From assembly GCA_005881435.1 (NCBI GenBank), contig VBHP01000096.1, positions 1 through 57,889 on the forward strand: a stretch of DNA of 57,889 nt. Reading direction: 5' to 3'. Below the pieces are notes generated by a model. It worked only from the letters and a program-made list of their open reading frames with translations. It did no database searches and was not told the DNA's origin. This stretch comes from Chloroflexota bacterium. GTDB lineage: Bacteria; Chloroflexota; Limnocylindria; P2-11E; CF-107. Positions 35,818 to 45,201 of the stretch are shown piece after piece. How positions within the stretch are numbered: position 1 is the stretch's first letter; the number at the start of each line of letters is the position of its first letter. The position numbers and the translations under genes were made by a program.

Positions 35818-35966
35818 CGGGCCACCACGGCTTCGGCGATGACGTCCGCGCCGTAGCGCACCGCATCGGTCGCCGGCAATCCCGTCTGCCGCGCGACCGT
35901 CTCGATCGCCGTCTTCGCGTGGAGCCGGTCGAACGCGCCTTCGGCGAGGATCGCGATGCGCGTCAC
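35814..35966 (-). CDS. 50-aa ORF resembling the N-terminus of DUF1611
   Basis: The ORF starts with GTG overlapping the deacylase stop (GTGA) and ends overlapping the epimerase start (ATGA). Its product MTRIAILAEGAFDRLHAKTA, then a short insert and DAVRYGADVIAEAVVAR, resembles the first strand-helix of DUF1611 proteins (RxAILAEGAFxxxxAKTAxGVIRYG), which usually neighbour dipeptide epimerases. A full DUF1611 protein is over 300 aa, so this is a severely shortened relic or a minimal derivative kept for coupling. Confidence 0.6.
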   Translation of the reverse strand: MTRIAILAEGAFDRLHAKTAIETVARQTGLPATDAVRYGADVIAEAVVAR

Positions 35967-37549
35967 GCCAGGTCGCGACCGCGACGAAGCACACGACCGT
36001 GCAGCGGCTCTCGCACGATTCCATGGTCGAGCGCGATGCCGCCGTTGACCACGACAGCTGCGATCCCTTTCGCGTACTGGTGCGGACGATCGAACGTCGC
36101 CGCATCGGTGATCGTGAGCGGATCGAAGACCACGACATCCGCGTACCAGCCCTCCTGCAGCGCACCGCGCCGGCGCAGGCGCAATCGTGAGGCCGTGAGG
36201 CTCGTCATCTTCCTGATCGCTTCCTCCAGGCTGACGACACCGAGCTCCCGGACGTAGCGCGACAGCACTCGCGGAAAACAGCCGTACGCTCGCGGATGCG
36301 GCTGTCCTTCTGACAGCGGACCCTCGGGGGCGACTGCGGACGAGTCCGATCCGATGCAGACGAATGGGGCACGCAGCACCATCTCCACATCGGCCTCACA
36401 CATCGAGTGGATCACGACGGGCACCGCGGCGTCCTCTTCGACGAGCAGGTCGCATGCGGCCTCGAGCGGTTCGATCCCGCGGTCGGCCGCCACCGCCGCG
36501 ATGGTCTGGCCGACGAGCTCGGGCCGCCGTCTGGCGCGGGCGATAACGATCGCGTCCCAGCGGCGCTCGGTCTCGGTCTCGGCGTCCCGGATCCGTTGGC
36601 GCACGCCGGGGTCGCGCAGCCGCGACACCAACGCGTCGGTCCCGCCCTCGTGGACCCAGTCGGGCACGACCACGCCGAGGCTCGTGCTCGAGGCCGTGTA
36701 GGGATATTGATCCGCGGCCACGTCGACGCCTCCTTCGCGCGCACCGGCGATCAGCGCCAAGGTCTTCTCCACCTTGCCCCAGTTCTGGCGGCCGGCGGCC
36801 TTGTGGTGCGAGAGCTGGACGCGCGCGCCACTGCGGGCGCCGATCGCGAGGCCCTCCTCGACCGCCTCCACCAAACGCGTGCCCTCGTTGCGGATGTGGC
36901 TGGCGTACAGTCCGTCAGCGCTCGAGACCGCTGCGGCCAGGGTCGCGATCTCGTCCGTTTCGGCATACGAACCGGGCGGATAGATCAAGCCCGTCGCCAT
37001 GCCGACGGCGCCCTCGTCCAGGGACGATGCCAGGAGCGCGCGCATGGCAGCGAGCTCACCGGCGGCCGGCGCGCGCCGGTCCCCGCCCATGACGCATTGG
37101 CGCAGTCGGCCGTGTCCGACGAACGAGCAGAAGTTGATCGCGGCGCCGCGGCCTTCGATCGCGCTGAGGTACTCATCGAAAGAGGTCCACGTCCGTTCGA
37201 TGACGAAACGCTGCAGTCGGCGGTCGACCTCCTCAGCGGCGAGACCGATGGCTGGGGCGCTGGAGCTGCCGCAGTTTCCCGCGACGACGGTGGTGACCCC
37301 CTGATGCAGCGTGCTCAGCAGCCGGGGCTCGACGAGCACGGATTCGTCCGAGTGGGAGTGGATGTCGATGAAGCCCGGGGCGACCACCCGACCGGCGGCA
37401 TCGATCCGTTGTTTGGCTGTGGCGCCCGCCAGATCGCCAATGGCGACGATACGCTCGCCGTTGATGCCGAGGTCCGCTCGACGCGGTGGCGCCCCGGTGC
37501 CGTCGCACACCTGACCGCCGTTGATGAGCAGATCGAATGCTGCGGTCAA
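35963..37549 (-). CDS. N-acyl-D-amino-acid deacylase (D-aminoacylase)
   Basis: This amidohydrolase-superfamily enzyme removes acyl groups from D-amino acids. The 528-aa protein has LLINGGQVCDGTG, the metal site APGFIDIHSHSDES, the family cysteine in VVAGNCGSS, YASHIRNEG, VQLSHHKAAG, and the end motifs PRAYGCFPRVLSRYVRE and MTSLTASRLRL. It fits the D-amino-acid and peptide salvage theme of the run. ATG overlaps the methyltransferase stop. Confidence 0.93.
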   Translation of the reverse strand: MTAAFDLLINGGQVCDGTGAPPRRADLGINGERIVAIGDLAGATAKQRIDAAGRVVAPGFIDIHSHSDESVLVEPRLLSTLHQGVTTVVAGNCGSSSAPAIGLAAEEVDRRLQRFVIERTWTSFDEYLSAIEGRGAAINFCSFVGHGRLRQCVMGGDRRAPAAGELAAMRALLASSLDEGAVGMATGLIYPPGSYAETDEIATLAAAVSSADGLYASHIRNEGTRLVEAVEEGLAIGARSGARVQLSHHKAAGRQNWGKVEKTLALIAGAREGGVDVAADQYPYTASSTSLGVVVPDWVHEGGTDALVSRLRDPGVRQRIRDAETETERRWDAIVIARARRRPELVGQTIAAVAADRGIEPLEAACDLLVEEDAAVPVVIHSMCEADVEMVLRAPFVCIGSDSSAVAPEGPLSEGQPHPRAYGCFPRVLSRYVRELGVVSLEEAIRKMTSLTASRLRLRRRGALQEGWYADVVVFDPLTITDAATFDRPHQYAKGIAAVVVNGGIALDHGIVREPLHGRVLRRGRDLA

Positions 37550-38379
37550 CGGCGTCGGCGTTCGGCCGCCTGATCTCCTCGTTCGCGGCGCTTGGCGACT
37601 GCGATGAGGCGCGGCGACCTGGCGTCGACCGGCTCCAAGCCATAGCTGCCGTAAACCGCGTCCACGGTGAAGCCCGTCGCGGCGAGAAGCAGCTCGAGCT
37701 CGCGGCGGTAGAGGTAGTGCAGCCGGCCGGTGCGCACGTAGCGGCGCAAGCGCCCCGCGCCGTCCAGCTCATCATAAATATTAGTGAACGTCATGCCATC
37801 GACGTCTGCGATCGAAGACGAGCTCTTCACCACGGTCTTCCCGCTCGCGTCGACGCGGGACCACTCCTGGACGACCGCGCCCTGCTGGGCCGCGATCCGC
37901 TCCGGATCAGGCTGGAACACGTCGAGCACGAACACGCCGTCACTCGTCAGATGCTCGCGGGCGCGGGCGAGTGCGGCGAGACGATCGTCATAAGAAAGGA
38001 GGAGAAAGCTATTGAAGGGGACGATGATCAGACGGAATGGCTCGGCCAGCGCGAACTCACGCATGTCGCCCAGGACCAGGTCGACCTCGACCTTGGCGTC
38101 CTTCGCCTTGCGGCGCGCGAGATCCAGCTGTGCCGCCGACGCGTCAAGCCCGATGACGCGATGCCCGTCCTGCGCCAGCGGGATCGCGACCCGGCCGGTG
38201 CCGCTGGCCAGCTCGAGGATCGGACCTCCGGTCCGCTTGGCCATGGCGCGGTAGAAGTCCAGATCGTGGGACAGGTCGCGATAGTCCAGCTCGTAGAGCT
38301 CGGCCAGACGAGCCGCCACCGCGGGGTCCGACTCGACGCCCATCCAGTCGAGCGAGCGCGACTCAGGCATTCCCTGCAT
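37546..38379 (-). CDS. Class I SAM-dependent methyltransferase
   Basis: This 277-aa Rossmann methyltransferase has motif I PILELASGTGRVAIPLA, motif II VIGLDASAAQLDLAR, and VDLVLGDMREF / IIVPFNSFLLL. The substrate is not evident. Start may be ATG 38379 or ATG 38370; both lie within the end of the M20 gene. The C-terminus is Arg-rich. Confidence 0.88.
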   Translation of the reverse strand: MQGMPESRSLDWMGVESDPAVAARLAELYELDYRDLSHDLDFYRAMAKRTGGPILELASGTGRVAIPLAQDGHRVIGLDASAAQLDLARRKAKDAKVEVDLVLGDMREFALAEPFRLIIVPFNSFLLLSYDDRLAALARAREHLTSDGVFVLDVFQPDPERIAAQQGAVVQEWSRVDASGKTVVKSSSSIADVDGMTFTNIYDELDGAGRLRRYVRTGRLHYLYRRELELLLAATGFTVDAVYGSYGLEPVDARSPRLIAVAKRRERGDQAAERRRR

Positions 38380-39538
38380 GCGCGCGCCTCGCCCGGCGGA
38401 GGAGATCGGGCGAGGTCAATAGATCGATCGCGGTCATGGCCAGCGCTTTCGCGCCGACGATCATCGCCTCCTGGGCCTGCGGCGTCGCCGCGTAGCGGGC
38501 GAACTCGACCGAATGCGTCGGCGTTCCCTGCGGCGCGATGGCGAGATACGGGTGGATCGACGGCAAGAGGCTGGATACGTTCCCCATGTCCGTCGACCCG
38601 TGCGAGTCGCTCTGCGCGCGACGGCGCATCGCTCTCCCGAGCGCGGCGGCGTTGCCGCTGAAGGCCTCGACGATCGGCTCGTTGGTCGTCAGCGTGTCGC
38701 ACTGGTCGATCCAGCGGAGCTGCAGGTCGGCTCCGGTGGCGACAGCGGCACCCTCGAAGCAGCGCTGCACTTTCACCTTCAGCTGTTCGAGATAGCGATT
38801 GTCCGGGGAGCGCACCATGAATCGTCCCGCGGCATGGGCCGGGATGATGTTCGGCGCGGCTCCGCCGTCGGTGATGATGCCGTGCATCCGGGAGTCGCTG
38901 CGAATGACCTGGCGCAGTGCGCTGATGTTGTTGTAGGACATGACCATCGCGTCCAGGGCGTTGATCCCGAGATAGGGCCGGGCCGCGGCGTGAGCGGCTC
39001 GCCCGGTGTACTCCACTTCGACCGAGACCATCGCGAGCATCAGCGGATCGAGCTCGTCGCCGGTGCCGGCGTGGAACATCATCGCCGCGTCGACGTCGCG
39101 GAACGCACCGGAGTCGATGAGCCGCGCCTTCCCGTTGCCGCGCTCTTCGGCGGGAGTGCCGATGACGCGCACCCCGCCGCCAAGCTTCGGCACAACCGCG
39201 CGCAGCGCCAAGAACGCGCCGACCGCTGCGGTGCCCATGAGGTTGTGGCCGCAGGCGTGGCCGATCCCGGGCAGAGCATCGTACTCGGCACACAGGGCGA
39301 CCATGGGACCCCCGCCACCTCGGATCTCCGAGCTGAACGCCGTCTCCAGTCCGCCGTAGGGCCGTTGGACCGGCGCTCCGCACGATGACAGCAGTGCACC
39401 AAGCCGATCGGCGGAGTGATGCTCCTGATACGCCAGCTCAGGGTCGGCGTGGATCGCTAGAGAGGTTCGCTCCAACGCTGGACGAAGATCGTCGACGGCG
39501 CGCGAAACGGCGGACTTCAGTCCGTCAACATCGGGCAT
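38363..39538 (-). CDS. M20-family amidohydrolase / peptidase
   Basis: The 391-aa protein has the M20D pattern: HADPELAYQEH, VALCAEYDALPGIGHACGHNL with metal-binding His/Cys, GTPAEERGNGKARLID, MMFHAG and the dimerisation domain YTGRAAHAAARPYLGINALDA. It is closest in layout to aminobenzoyl-glutamate or N-acyl-amino-acid hydrolases. It precedes the methyltransferase and D-aminoacylase genes in one run. Confidence 0.92.
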   Translation of the reverse strand: MPDVDGLKSAVSRAVDDLRPALERTSLAIHADPELAYQEHHSADRLGALLSSCGAPVQRPYGGLETAFSSEIRGGGGPMVALCAEYDALPGIGHACGHNLMGTAAVGAFLALRAVVPKLGGGVRVIGTPAEERGNGKARLIDSGAFRDVDAAMMFHAGTGDELDPLMLAMVSVEVEYTGRAAHAAARPYLGINALDAMVMSYNNISALRQVIRSDSRMHGIITDGGAAPNIIPAHAAGRFMVRSPDNRYLEQLKVKVQRCFEGAAVATGADLQLRWIDQCDTLTTNEPIVEAFSGNAAALGRAMRRRAQSDSHGSTDMGNVSSLLPSIHPYLAIAPQGTPTHSVEFARYAATPQAQEAMIVGAKALAMTAIDLLTSPDLLRRARRAHAGNA

Positions 39539-39567
39539 GGATCTACAGCATCATCACACAGCGGGGT

Positions 39568-39912
39568 CTAACCGCGCGCCGACAGCAAGGCCTCGAGCGC
39601 GGCCAGCGCGGCGACGAGAAAGGCCGCGGTCACGGCGCTGAGCGCGTCCGCGACCCGGAGCAACCCCAAGGCACCGACACCGACCCCGACGAGGGCGCCC
39701 CGCCGCAGCGCGATCAGGCCCGACCTTCGCCGGCGCGGGCGCGGTCGCGGCAGGTAATAGAAGATCGTCGACGCGGCCGCGAAAGCGACGACGCCTACTC
39801 CGAGCAAGAGGGCCGAGACCGCCGCCGCGTCCTGGGGCTCGCGCGTCGCGACGATGACCATGACCAGCAGCAGACCGGCGGCAGCGGCGAGAGCCAGAAG
39901 TCGAGCGATCAC
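39568..39912 (-). CDS. Small integral membrane protein, unknown
   Basis: This 114-aa protein has about four hydrophobic segments separated by a basic loop (PRPRPRRRRSG). I do not recognise a family. GTG start overlaps the rmuC stop (GTGA), so it is translated with rmuC and should share its SOS control. Confidence 0.7.
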   Translation of the reverse strand: MIARLLALAAAAGLLLVMVIVATREPQDAAAVSALLLGVGVVAFAAASTIFYYLPRPRPRRRRSGLIALRRGALVGVGVGALGLLRVADALSAVTAAFLVAALAALEALLSARG

Positions 39913-40895
39913 CCTTCCGGCTCAAAGCTGTCGATCGGGAGCACCGCCTGCGTCGGAGGATCGACCGCGGCGGAGGCGCGCGCTCGCTGCAGACGCTCCC
40001 CCACCCGGCCCAGCCAGCGCGAGCCGGCGTCGTGCGCCGATCTCGCGTTGTCCAAGTGTCGTCCGAGCTTCTGATGCTCGTCCTCGAAGCGGGCCAGATC
40101 CTGCGCGACCTGACCGAGGCAGGCCTGGATGTCCTTCGCGCTTTCCTGGATCGCCAAGCCCTGGAGGCCGAGGTGCACCGCGGCGAGGAAAGCCTGCAGC
40201 GTGCTCGGCGACACCGGCACCACGCTGTGCTCGGCGCAATATCCCCGCAGGTCGAAGTCCGGCTCGGACGCGACAGCCAGCTCGTAGTACACCGCTTCCG
40301 AGGGCACGTACATGAAGGCCACGTCGAGTGTCCCATCGGCCGGAACGATGTAGCGCTCGGCAACCGCGTCGACATGGCGCTTTACCGCGGTGATGAAGGA
40401 CCGGCGCCTGGCCCGCCGATCGCCGCCTGAGAGGTTTGTCATTTCCGCGAACGCGTCGAGCGGAAACTTGGCGTCGATCGCGACAAGCTTGTCGCCGATC
40501 CTGACAACCGCATCGACCCGAGTGCGAGTGCTCGGGAATTCGTATTGCCGCTGGAAGCGACCCGGCAGCAGATCCTCGAGCAGCCGCTCGAGCATCAGCT
40601 CTCCGATGCCGCCGCGTAGCTTTGGCGGGCGAAGCAGGTCTTGCAGCGAGCCGATATCGCGCGCGAGCTCCGCGACCTCTCGGGCCTGTTCCTGGAGCGC
40701 GCCGAGACGCTCCCGCACGTCACCGATCGCCGACGACGTCTGCCCCGCGCCGAGCGCGACGACGTGTTGCACCGCGGACGACTGCGACGCGACCATCCGC
40801 TGCAGTGCTTCAAGCTGTGACCGCTGCGCGCGGGTAGCCAGCGCCACCCCGACGAGCGCCATCAGCGCGATGCCGAGGACGACGTACTCGAACAT
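39909..40895 (-). CDS. rmuC: DNA recombination protein RmuC
   Basis: RmuC has an N-terminal membrane helix (FEYVVLGIALMALVGVALA), a coiled coil and a nuclease-like core: PPKLRGGIGELMLERLLEDLLP, YEFPSTRTRVDAVVRIGD, VAIDAKFPLDAF, AFMYVPSEAVYYEL and the VSPSTLQAFLAAVHLGLQ block. It limits inversions and acts on stalled or damaged forks. The start ATG 40895 is set by TATACT exactly 7 bases upstream, preceded by a LexA box. The 328-aa length is typical. Confidence 0.93.
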   Translation of the reverse strand: MFEYVVLGIALMALVGVALATRAQRSQLEALQRMVASQSSAVQHVVALGAGQTSSAIGDVRERLGALQEQAREVAELARDIGSLQDLLRPPKLRGGIGELMLERLLEDLLPGRFQRQYEFPSTRTRVDAVVRIGDKLVAIDAKFPLDAFAEMTNLSGGDRRARRRSFITAVKRHVDAVAERYIVPADGTLDVAFMYVPSEAVYYELAVASEPDFDLRGYCAEHSVVPVSPSTLQAFLAAVHLGLQGLAIQESAKDIQACLGQVAQDLARFEDEHQKLGRHLDNARSAHDAGSRWLGRVGERLQRARASAAVDPPTQAVLPIDSFEPEG

Positions 40896-40902
40896 AGCGC
40901 GG

Positions 40903-40921
40903 AGTATAGAACGCATGTTCT
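40903..40921 (-). promoter_or_regulatory. LexA box and -10 of rmuC
   Basis: Minus strand: AGAACATGCGTTCT (40921-40908) runs into TATACT (40908-40903), then 7 bases to ATG. It is nearly identical to the 10.3-kb site (AGAACAGGCGTTCTATAGT). LexA control of rmuC, and perhaps of the genes behind it, is the natural reading. Confidence 0.75.
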
Positions 40922-40962
40922 TTTGTCTGTGCGCAAAGACGGCTAAACTATGCTTAAGACGG

Positions 40963-43923
40963 CTAGCGCATCGCCGAGGGACAGATCTCGGCGAAGGCGC
41001 AGGTTCCGCAGTTCGCCACCGATGGCTTGGGCGTGAAGTCGCGCTGACGGATGCCGAGCGCCGCGCGCTGGATCCGCTCCAGCGTGCCGCGCAGATCGCT
41101 CTCAGTTTTGACCGCGGAGCCGACGAGACCACTCTCCAGGAAGTAGAGCGTGACGCGAGCGGGGAGTCGGCCGAAAGCGCGACGGAACGCCAGAGCGTAG
41201 ACGTCGAGCTGAAGACTGTCCTTTGCGCGCGAGTCCGCGATCCGCTGTTCTCGAACGTCTGAGCTCTTCCAGTCGACGATGGTCGACAGATCGCGATCGG
41301 CGGAGGTTACCGCATCGAAGCGGCCCGTCACCCGATTCAGCCCGACCATGAAGCTGAAAGGTCGCTCGACGAAATCCGGGAGCGACCCGTTCGCTTCGGC
41401 GCGCGCGTAAAAATCATCGATCGTGCGCAGTCCTTGCTCGAGACGACCAGCAGCGTGTTCGGCGGAGAGAAATCCTTCGGCGACCCAGGCCGCGCGAAAC
41501 GACTCCTTCACCTCCTCGGCGGTGACGGATTGACCGCCGATCCGGCGCGAGTAGTAGTCGGCTACGGCGCGATGCAGTGCTGCGCCATACATCGCCGACG
41601 GGTGCATCGGTACCGGCAAGCGAAGGACGTGCCCGAATTTGTATCGCAGCGGACAGGCCCAGTAGTCCTCGAGACCCTGCCGACTGACGGTGAGGATCTC
41701 GGTATCTGGCATCGGCTCCATCGTTCGTGCCGGTTCGTCACTCGGTGCGAATCGCGCGATCACGCTCGCCGGCGTCTCGGGATGGACGTGCGGCAAAACC
41801 AGCGGTCCGAGCGCTTCGGCGAGGAACGGGCTCGGGCGCCGCGGACGGAGATGGCCGTAGTCGCGCGCCGCGGTGAAATACAGCTCGTCCCGCGCCCGCG
41901 TCATCGCGACATAGAACAGACGGCGCTCCTCCTGCTCGTGATAGTCCCCGGCCGGAAGCCGATCCTTCGCCAGCCCCGTCGGGAGCTCGAGCGCATCGCC
42001 GCGCTGCGCCACCGGAAACCGGCCCTTGGTGCAGGAGCCGACGAACACGATCCGAAATTCCAGCCCCTTCGCCTTGTGCACGGTGAGGATGCTCACGGCG
42101 TCCGAGGTGAGGTCGACTTCGGCAGTGGCCGGATCGTCTCCGGCTTCGAGCAGCAGGTCGATCTCGTCGACGAAGAACGGCACGCGGTCGACGGAGAGGG
42201 TCTCGCCGACGGAACGGACGATGGTGAAGAACTTGGCGATGTTCTTGGCTTGATCCTCGGCCGCGACCGACTCCGCCCGCGCGAGCTGCTCCAGCGTGCC
42301 GCTCTTGCGCAGGAATTCGTACAGCACTTCTCCGGTCGTGCGCTCCCCGGCCATCGCGGTGAAGTGGCGGAGATCGGCGACGAGTCGTCGCGCCGCGTCC
42401 GCCCCCGCTTCGGACACGTCTTCGTCACCATCGGCGATGCGCTCCAAGACATCGCGGAGGGTCACCGTGCGTCGATTGGCACCCTCGAGCGCATGCACCA
42501 GGTCGGCATTCGGAAATCCGTAGAGCGGCGACGCCGCGAGGAGGTACAGCTGTCGGCTCTCCGATGGTCGGGCCACCGCGTAGAGGAAGGCGAGCAGTAG
42601 CCGGATTTCACCACGCTGATAGAGGCCGGCGGTCCCCGAAAAACGATATGGAATCCCACGGTGCGCCAAAGCGGTCATGAACGGCTCGGCGTCGCGGTTG
42701 GCGCGGACCAGGATCGCGAAGTCGCCCGCGCCTCTTCCGCCGGTCATACCATCCGCGATCCGCTCGGCTACGGAGTCAGCCTCGTCGCTTGCGGTCGCGA
42801 ACGGAAGGAATTCCGCCAGTCTCCCCTCACCGCGCGCCGACCAGATCCGTTTGGAGATGCCGAGCTGCACCTCCAGACGGTCGGGGTCGTTGTGGCGTAT
42901 GAGGCGGTAGGCAGGGTCGAGGATTAGCTGGTGCGAGCGGAAGTTTTGGGTCAGGCTGACGAGCTTTGCCTCGGGAAAGGCCTCGCGGAACATGACCATG
43001 TTGGAGAGCGCGGCGCCGCGCCATTTGAAGATCGATTGATCGTCGTCGCCGACGACGGTGATGTTGCGATGGTCGGCGCAGAGAAGCTGCAGCAGCTCGA
43101 ACTGCGCATGGTTGGTGTCCTGGAACTCGTCGACCAACACGTAGCGATAGCGGCTGCGGAGCCGTTTGGCGGCGGCCGGGTGCTCGCGCAAGATCCGCAG
43201 CGCCAGCGAGATCTGATCGGCGAAATCGAGCACGCCGTTTCGCGCTTTCAGCTCCTCGTAGGCGGCGTACGCCTCGGCCAGCTCCTCCTGCTGCTCGGAT
43301 GCTTCGGCGAGTCCGGTGTCATTCGGGTTCGCCTCTGATAACTGGCGCTGCGAACGCGCGTACGAGCGGTACTCCTGCGGCGAGACATCCTCGTCGCGAG
43401 CTCTGCTGAAGAGCGTGATCAGGCTTCGCACATGCCGTGTCGGATCTCCCAGCGGCCGGTAGTGACGGAGCGGAAGCTCGAACAGGTGCGCGCGAAGAAA
43501 GATCGCCTGCTCCGCATCCGACAGGACCTTCAGCTCGCTTCCGATGCCGAGCTCGAGGGCGAACTCCTTGACGATCTGATCGCCGAAGGCGTGAAACGTT
43601 GCGATCGCGACATTGCTCTGACCTAGGGGCGTGAGCAGGTCGACGCGCTCCTCCATCTCGGCGGCGGCCTTCTCGGTAAAGGTCACGGCCAGGATCTCCT
43701 GAGGTCGCGCCCGACCGGACGCGATCAGATGCGCGACCCGCCGCGTGAGGACTCTGGTCTTGCCGGTGCCGGCGCCCGCGACGATCAGCAGCGGGCCGTC
43801 GCCGTGCACGACCGCATCCCGCTGCGCCTCCGTGAGGTCGGCGAGCGGATCGCCGGAAATCTCGATCGGCCCGATCGCGCCGGTGATGAGCTCCAGCTGA
43901 TCAGGTCGACGTGGCGTTATCAA
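40963..43923 (-). CDS. UvrD/RecB-type helicase with C-terminal Fe-S nuclease domain
   Basis: The 986-aa protein has the SF1A helicase motifs: LIVAGAGTGKTRVLTRRVAHL, LAVTFTEKAAAEM, VLVDEFQDTNHAQ, VVGDDDQSIFKWRGA, TQNFRSH, ILTVHKAKGLEF and YVAMTRARDELYF. It ends with a PD-(D/E)XK nuclease (GRFDAV, IVDWKSS). Cysteines YWACPLRY and CGTCAFAEIC mark an AddB/Cas4-like 4Fe-4S clasp. It thus combines helicase and nuclease in one chain, like AddA-type or actinobacterial UvrD-like repair enzymes. TTG 43923 is the listed start, with GGGGAGG 15 bases upstream. It is divergent from the MFS gene by a short gap. Confidence 0.94.
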   Translation of the reverse strand: MITPRRPDQLELITGAIGPIEISGDPLADLTEAQRDAVVHGDGPLLIVAGAGTGKTRVLTRRVAHLIASGRARPQEILAVTFTEKAAAEMEERVDLLTPLGQSNVAIATFHAFGDQIVKEFALELGIGSELKVLSDAEQAIFLRAHLFELPLRHYRPLGDPTRHVRSLITLFSRARDEDVSPQEYRSYARSQRQLSEANPNDTGLAEASEQQEELAEAYAAYEELKARNGVLDFADQISLALRILREHPAAAKRLRSRYRYVLVDEFQDTNHAQFELLQLLCADHRNITVVGDDDQSIFKWRGAALSNMVMFREAFPEAKLVSLTQNFRSHQLILDPAYRLIRHNDPDRLEVQLGISKRIWSARGEGRLAEFLPFATASDEADSVAERIADGMTGGRGAGDFAILVRANRDAEPFMTALAHRGIPYRFSGTAGLYQRGEIRLLLAFLYAVARPSESRQLYLLAASPLYGFPNADLVHALEGANRRTVTLRDVLERIADGDEDVSEAGADAARRLVADLRHFTAMAGERTTGEVLYEFLRKSGTLEQLARAESVAAEDQAKNIAKFFTIVRSVGETLSVDRVPFFVDEIDLLLEAGDDPATAEVDLTSDAVSILTVHKAKGLEFRIVFVGSCTKGRFPVAQRGDALELPTGLAKDRLPAGDYHEQEERRLFYVAMTRARDELYFTAARDYGHLRPRRPSPFLAEALGPLVLPHVHPETPASVIARFAPSDEPARTMEPMPDTEILTVSRQGLEDYWACPLRYKFGHVLRLPVPMHPSAMYGAALHRAVADYYSRRIGGQSVTAEEVKESFRAAWVAEGFLSAEHAAGRLEQGLRTIDDFYARAEANGSLPDFVERPFSFMVGLNRVTGRFDAVTSADRDLSTIVDWKSSDVREQRIADSRAKDSLQLDVYALAFRRAFGRLPARVTLYFLESGLVGSAVKTESDLRGTLERIQRAALGIRQRDFTPKPSVANCGTCAFAEICPSAMR

Positions 43924-43978
43924 GTATTACTAAGCAGCCTCCCCATCCGTAATACCCATGATGCTAGGCTCGCGCGCC

Positions 43979-45193
43979 ATGCGCCTCGGCCTCCCGGCGA
44001 TGCTCGCGTACTCCGCGGGATCGGTCGGAGCCGGCGCCTTCTTTGCCTTCAACAACTTTGTCATTCCCCTGCTGCTCAGCGCGATGAACGCGCCTGATCT
44101 GCTGATCGGCCTGCTCTCGAGCACCAGAAGCATCGAAGGCGTGATCGTGCAGCCGACGATCGGCGCGTGGTCCGACCGGCTAGCGACGCCGCTGGGACGG
44201 CGGCGCCCATTCCTGCTCGTGGCGATCCCGCTCTCGGCGCTGTTCCTGTTCCTCGCGCCGTTCGCGAACACGCTCGTGCAAGTCGCAGTGGCGATCTTCC
44301 TCTTCTCCATCTTCTTCAACGTCGCGGTCGATCCGTATGCCGCTCTTCTGCCTGACATCACACCCGCGGATCAGCGTGGCACGCTGTCCGGTATCTCCAA
44401 TGGGATCCAGCTCGTCAGCCAGGTCGCGTTCCTCATCGTCGTCTCCATCGCGGCGTCGAGTGGCGCGGTCCCCCTTTGGACCTTCGGCTTTTGCGGAGCC
44501 GTCCTGCTCGCGAGCTTCGCCGTCACAATCCGCTTCGTTCACGAGCCGCGGCAGCTGGCTGAACGCGCCGCGCATCTGCCGTTGCGCGCGTATCTGGAAA
44601 CCCTCGTGCGCAACGGGCAGGCGCTGCGCTATCTCGGAACGATCTTCGTATACCAATTCGGATTGAGCGCAGTCATCCCATTCCTGCCGCTCTTCATCAC
44701 CAAAGATCTCGGCCAGTCGAACGAGATCGCGATCGCACTCTCGGCGCTGACGCTCCTGGTCACGGCAGCTTCGGCGATCGCGTTCGGCGCGGCCGCCGAT
44801 CGCGTCGGCCACCGCACCGTACTCGGTGTCGGCTGGACGATCCTTGCCGTTGCGGCGCTCGGTGGCACGGTCATCCGATTCCTACCTGAGACCATCGCCG
44901 TTGTGGTCCTGGCCGGGATCGGCAACGGGGCGGCTACGGTGGTGAAGTGGCCGCTGCTGACGCTGCTCATACCCGCGGAGGAGACCGGGATCTACGCGGG
45001 CCTTTCAGCCGCGGCCGATTCGATCGCGATCCCGCTGTCGGTTTTTGTGGCCTCCGAGGTCTTCCTCCCGACGCTCGGCTATCGAGGCGTGTTCGCGATG
45101 CTCGCGATCAATATCGTAATCGCGCTGGCGCTGCTGCTCGCGTTTGTGCGTGTGCCGCGACCGGCCGCCGTGCGGAGTCTGACGGCACAATAG
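43979..45193 (+). CDS. MFS transporter
   Basis: Twelve hydrophobic segments over 404 aa, with the MFS loop DRLATPLGRRRPFLLVA after TM2 and YAALLPDITPADQRGTLSGISNG in the middle of TM4-5. The latter resembles the sugar/cation (GPH-like) and SLC45-type porters. The substrate is unknown. ATGs at 43958, 43961 and 43979 are possible; TAGGCT (43965-43970) stands 8 bases before 43979, matching the leaderless pattern seen elsewhere. Confidence 0.9.
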   Translation: MRLGLPAMLAYSAGSVGAGAFFAFNNFVIPLLLSAMNAPDLLIGLLSSTRSIEGVIVQPTIGAWSDRLATPLGRRRPFLLVAIPLSALFLFLAPFANTLVQVAVAIFLFSIFFNVAVDPYAALLPDITPADQRGTLSGISNGIQLVSQVAFLIVVSIAASSGAVPLWTFGFCGAVLLASFAVTIRFVHEPRQLAERAAHLPLRAYLETLVRNGQALRYLGTIFVYQFGLSAVIPFLPLFITKDLGQSNEIAIALSALTLLVTAASAIAFGAAADRVGHRTVLGVGWTILAVAALGGTVIRFLPETIAVVVLAGIGNGAATVVKWPLLTLLIPAEETGIYAGLSAAADSIAIPLSVFVASEVFLPTLGYRGVFAMLAINIVIALALLLAFVRVPRPAAVRSLTAQ

Positions 45194-45201
45194 GTCGGGC
45201 C

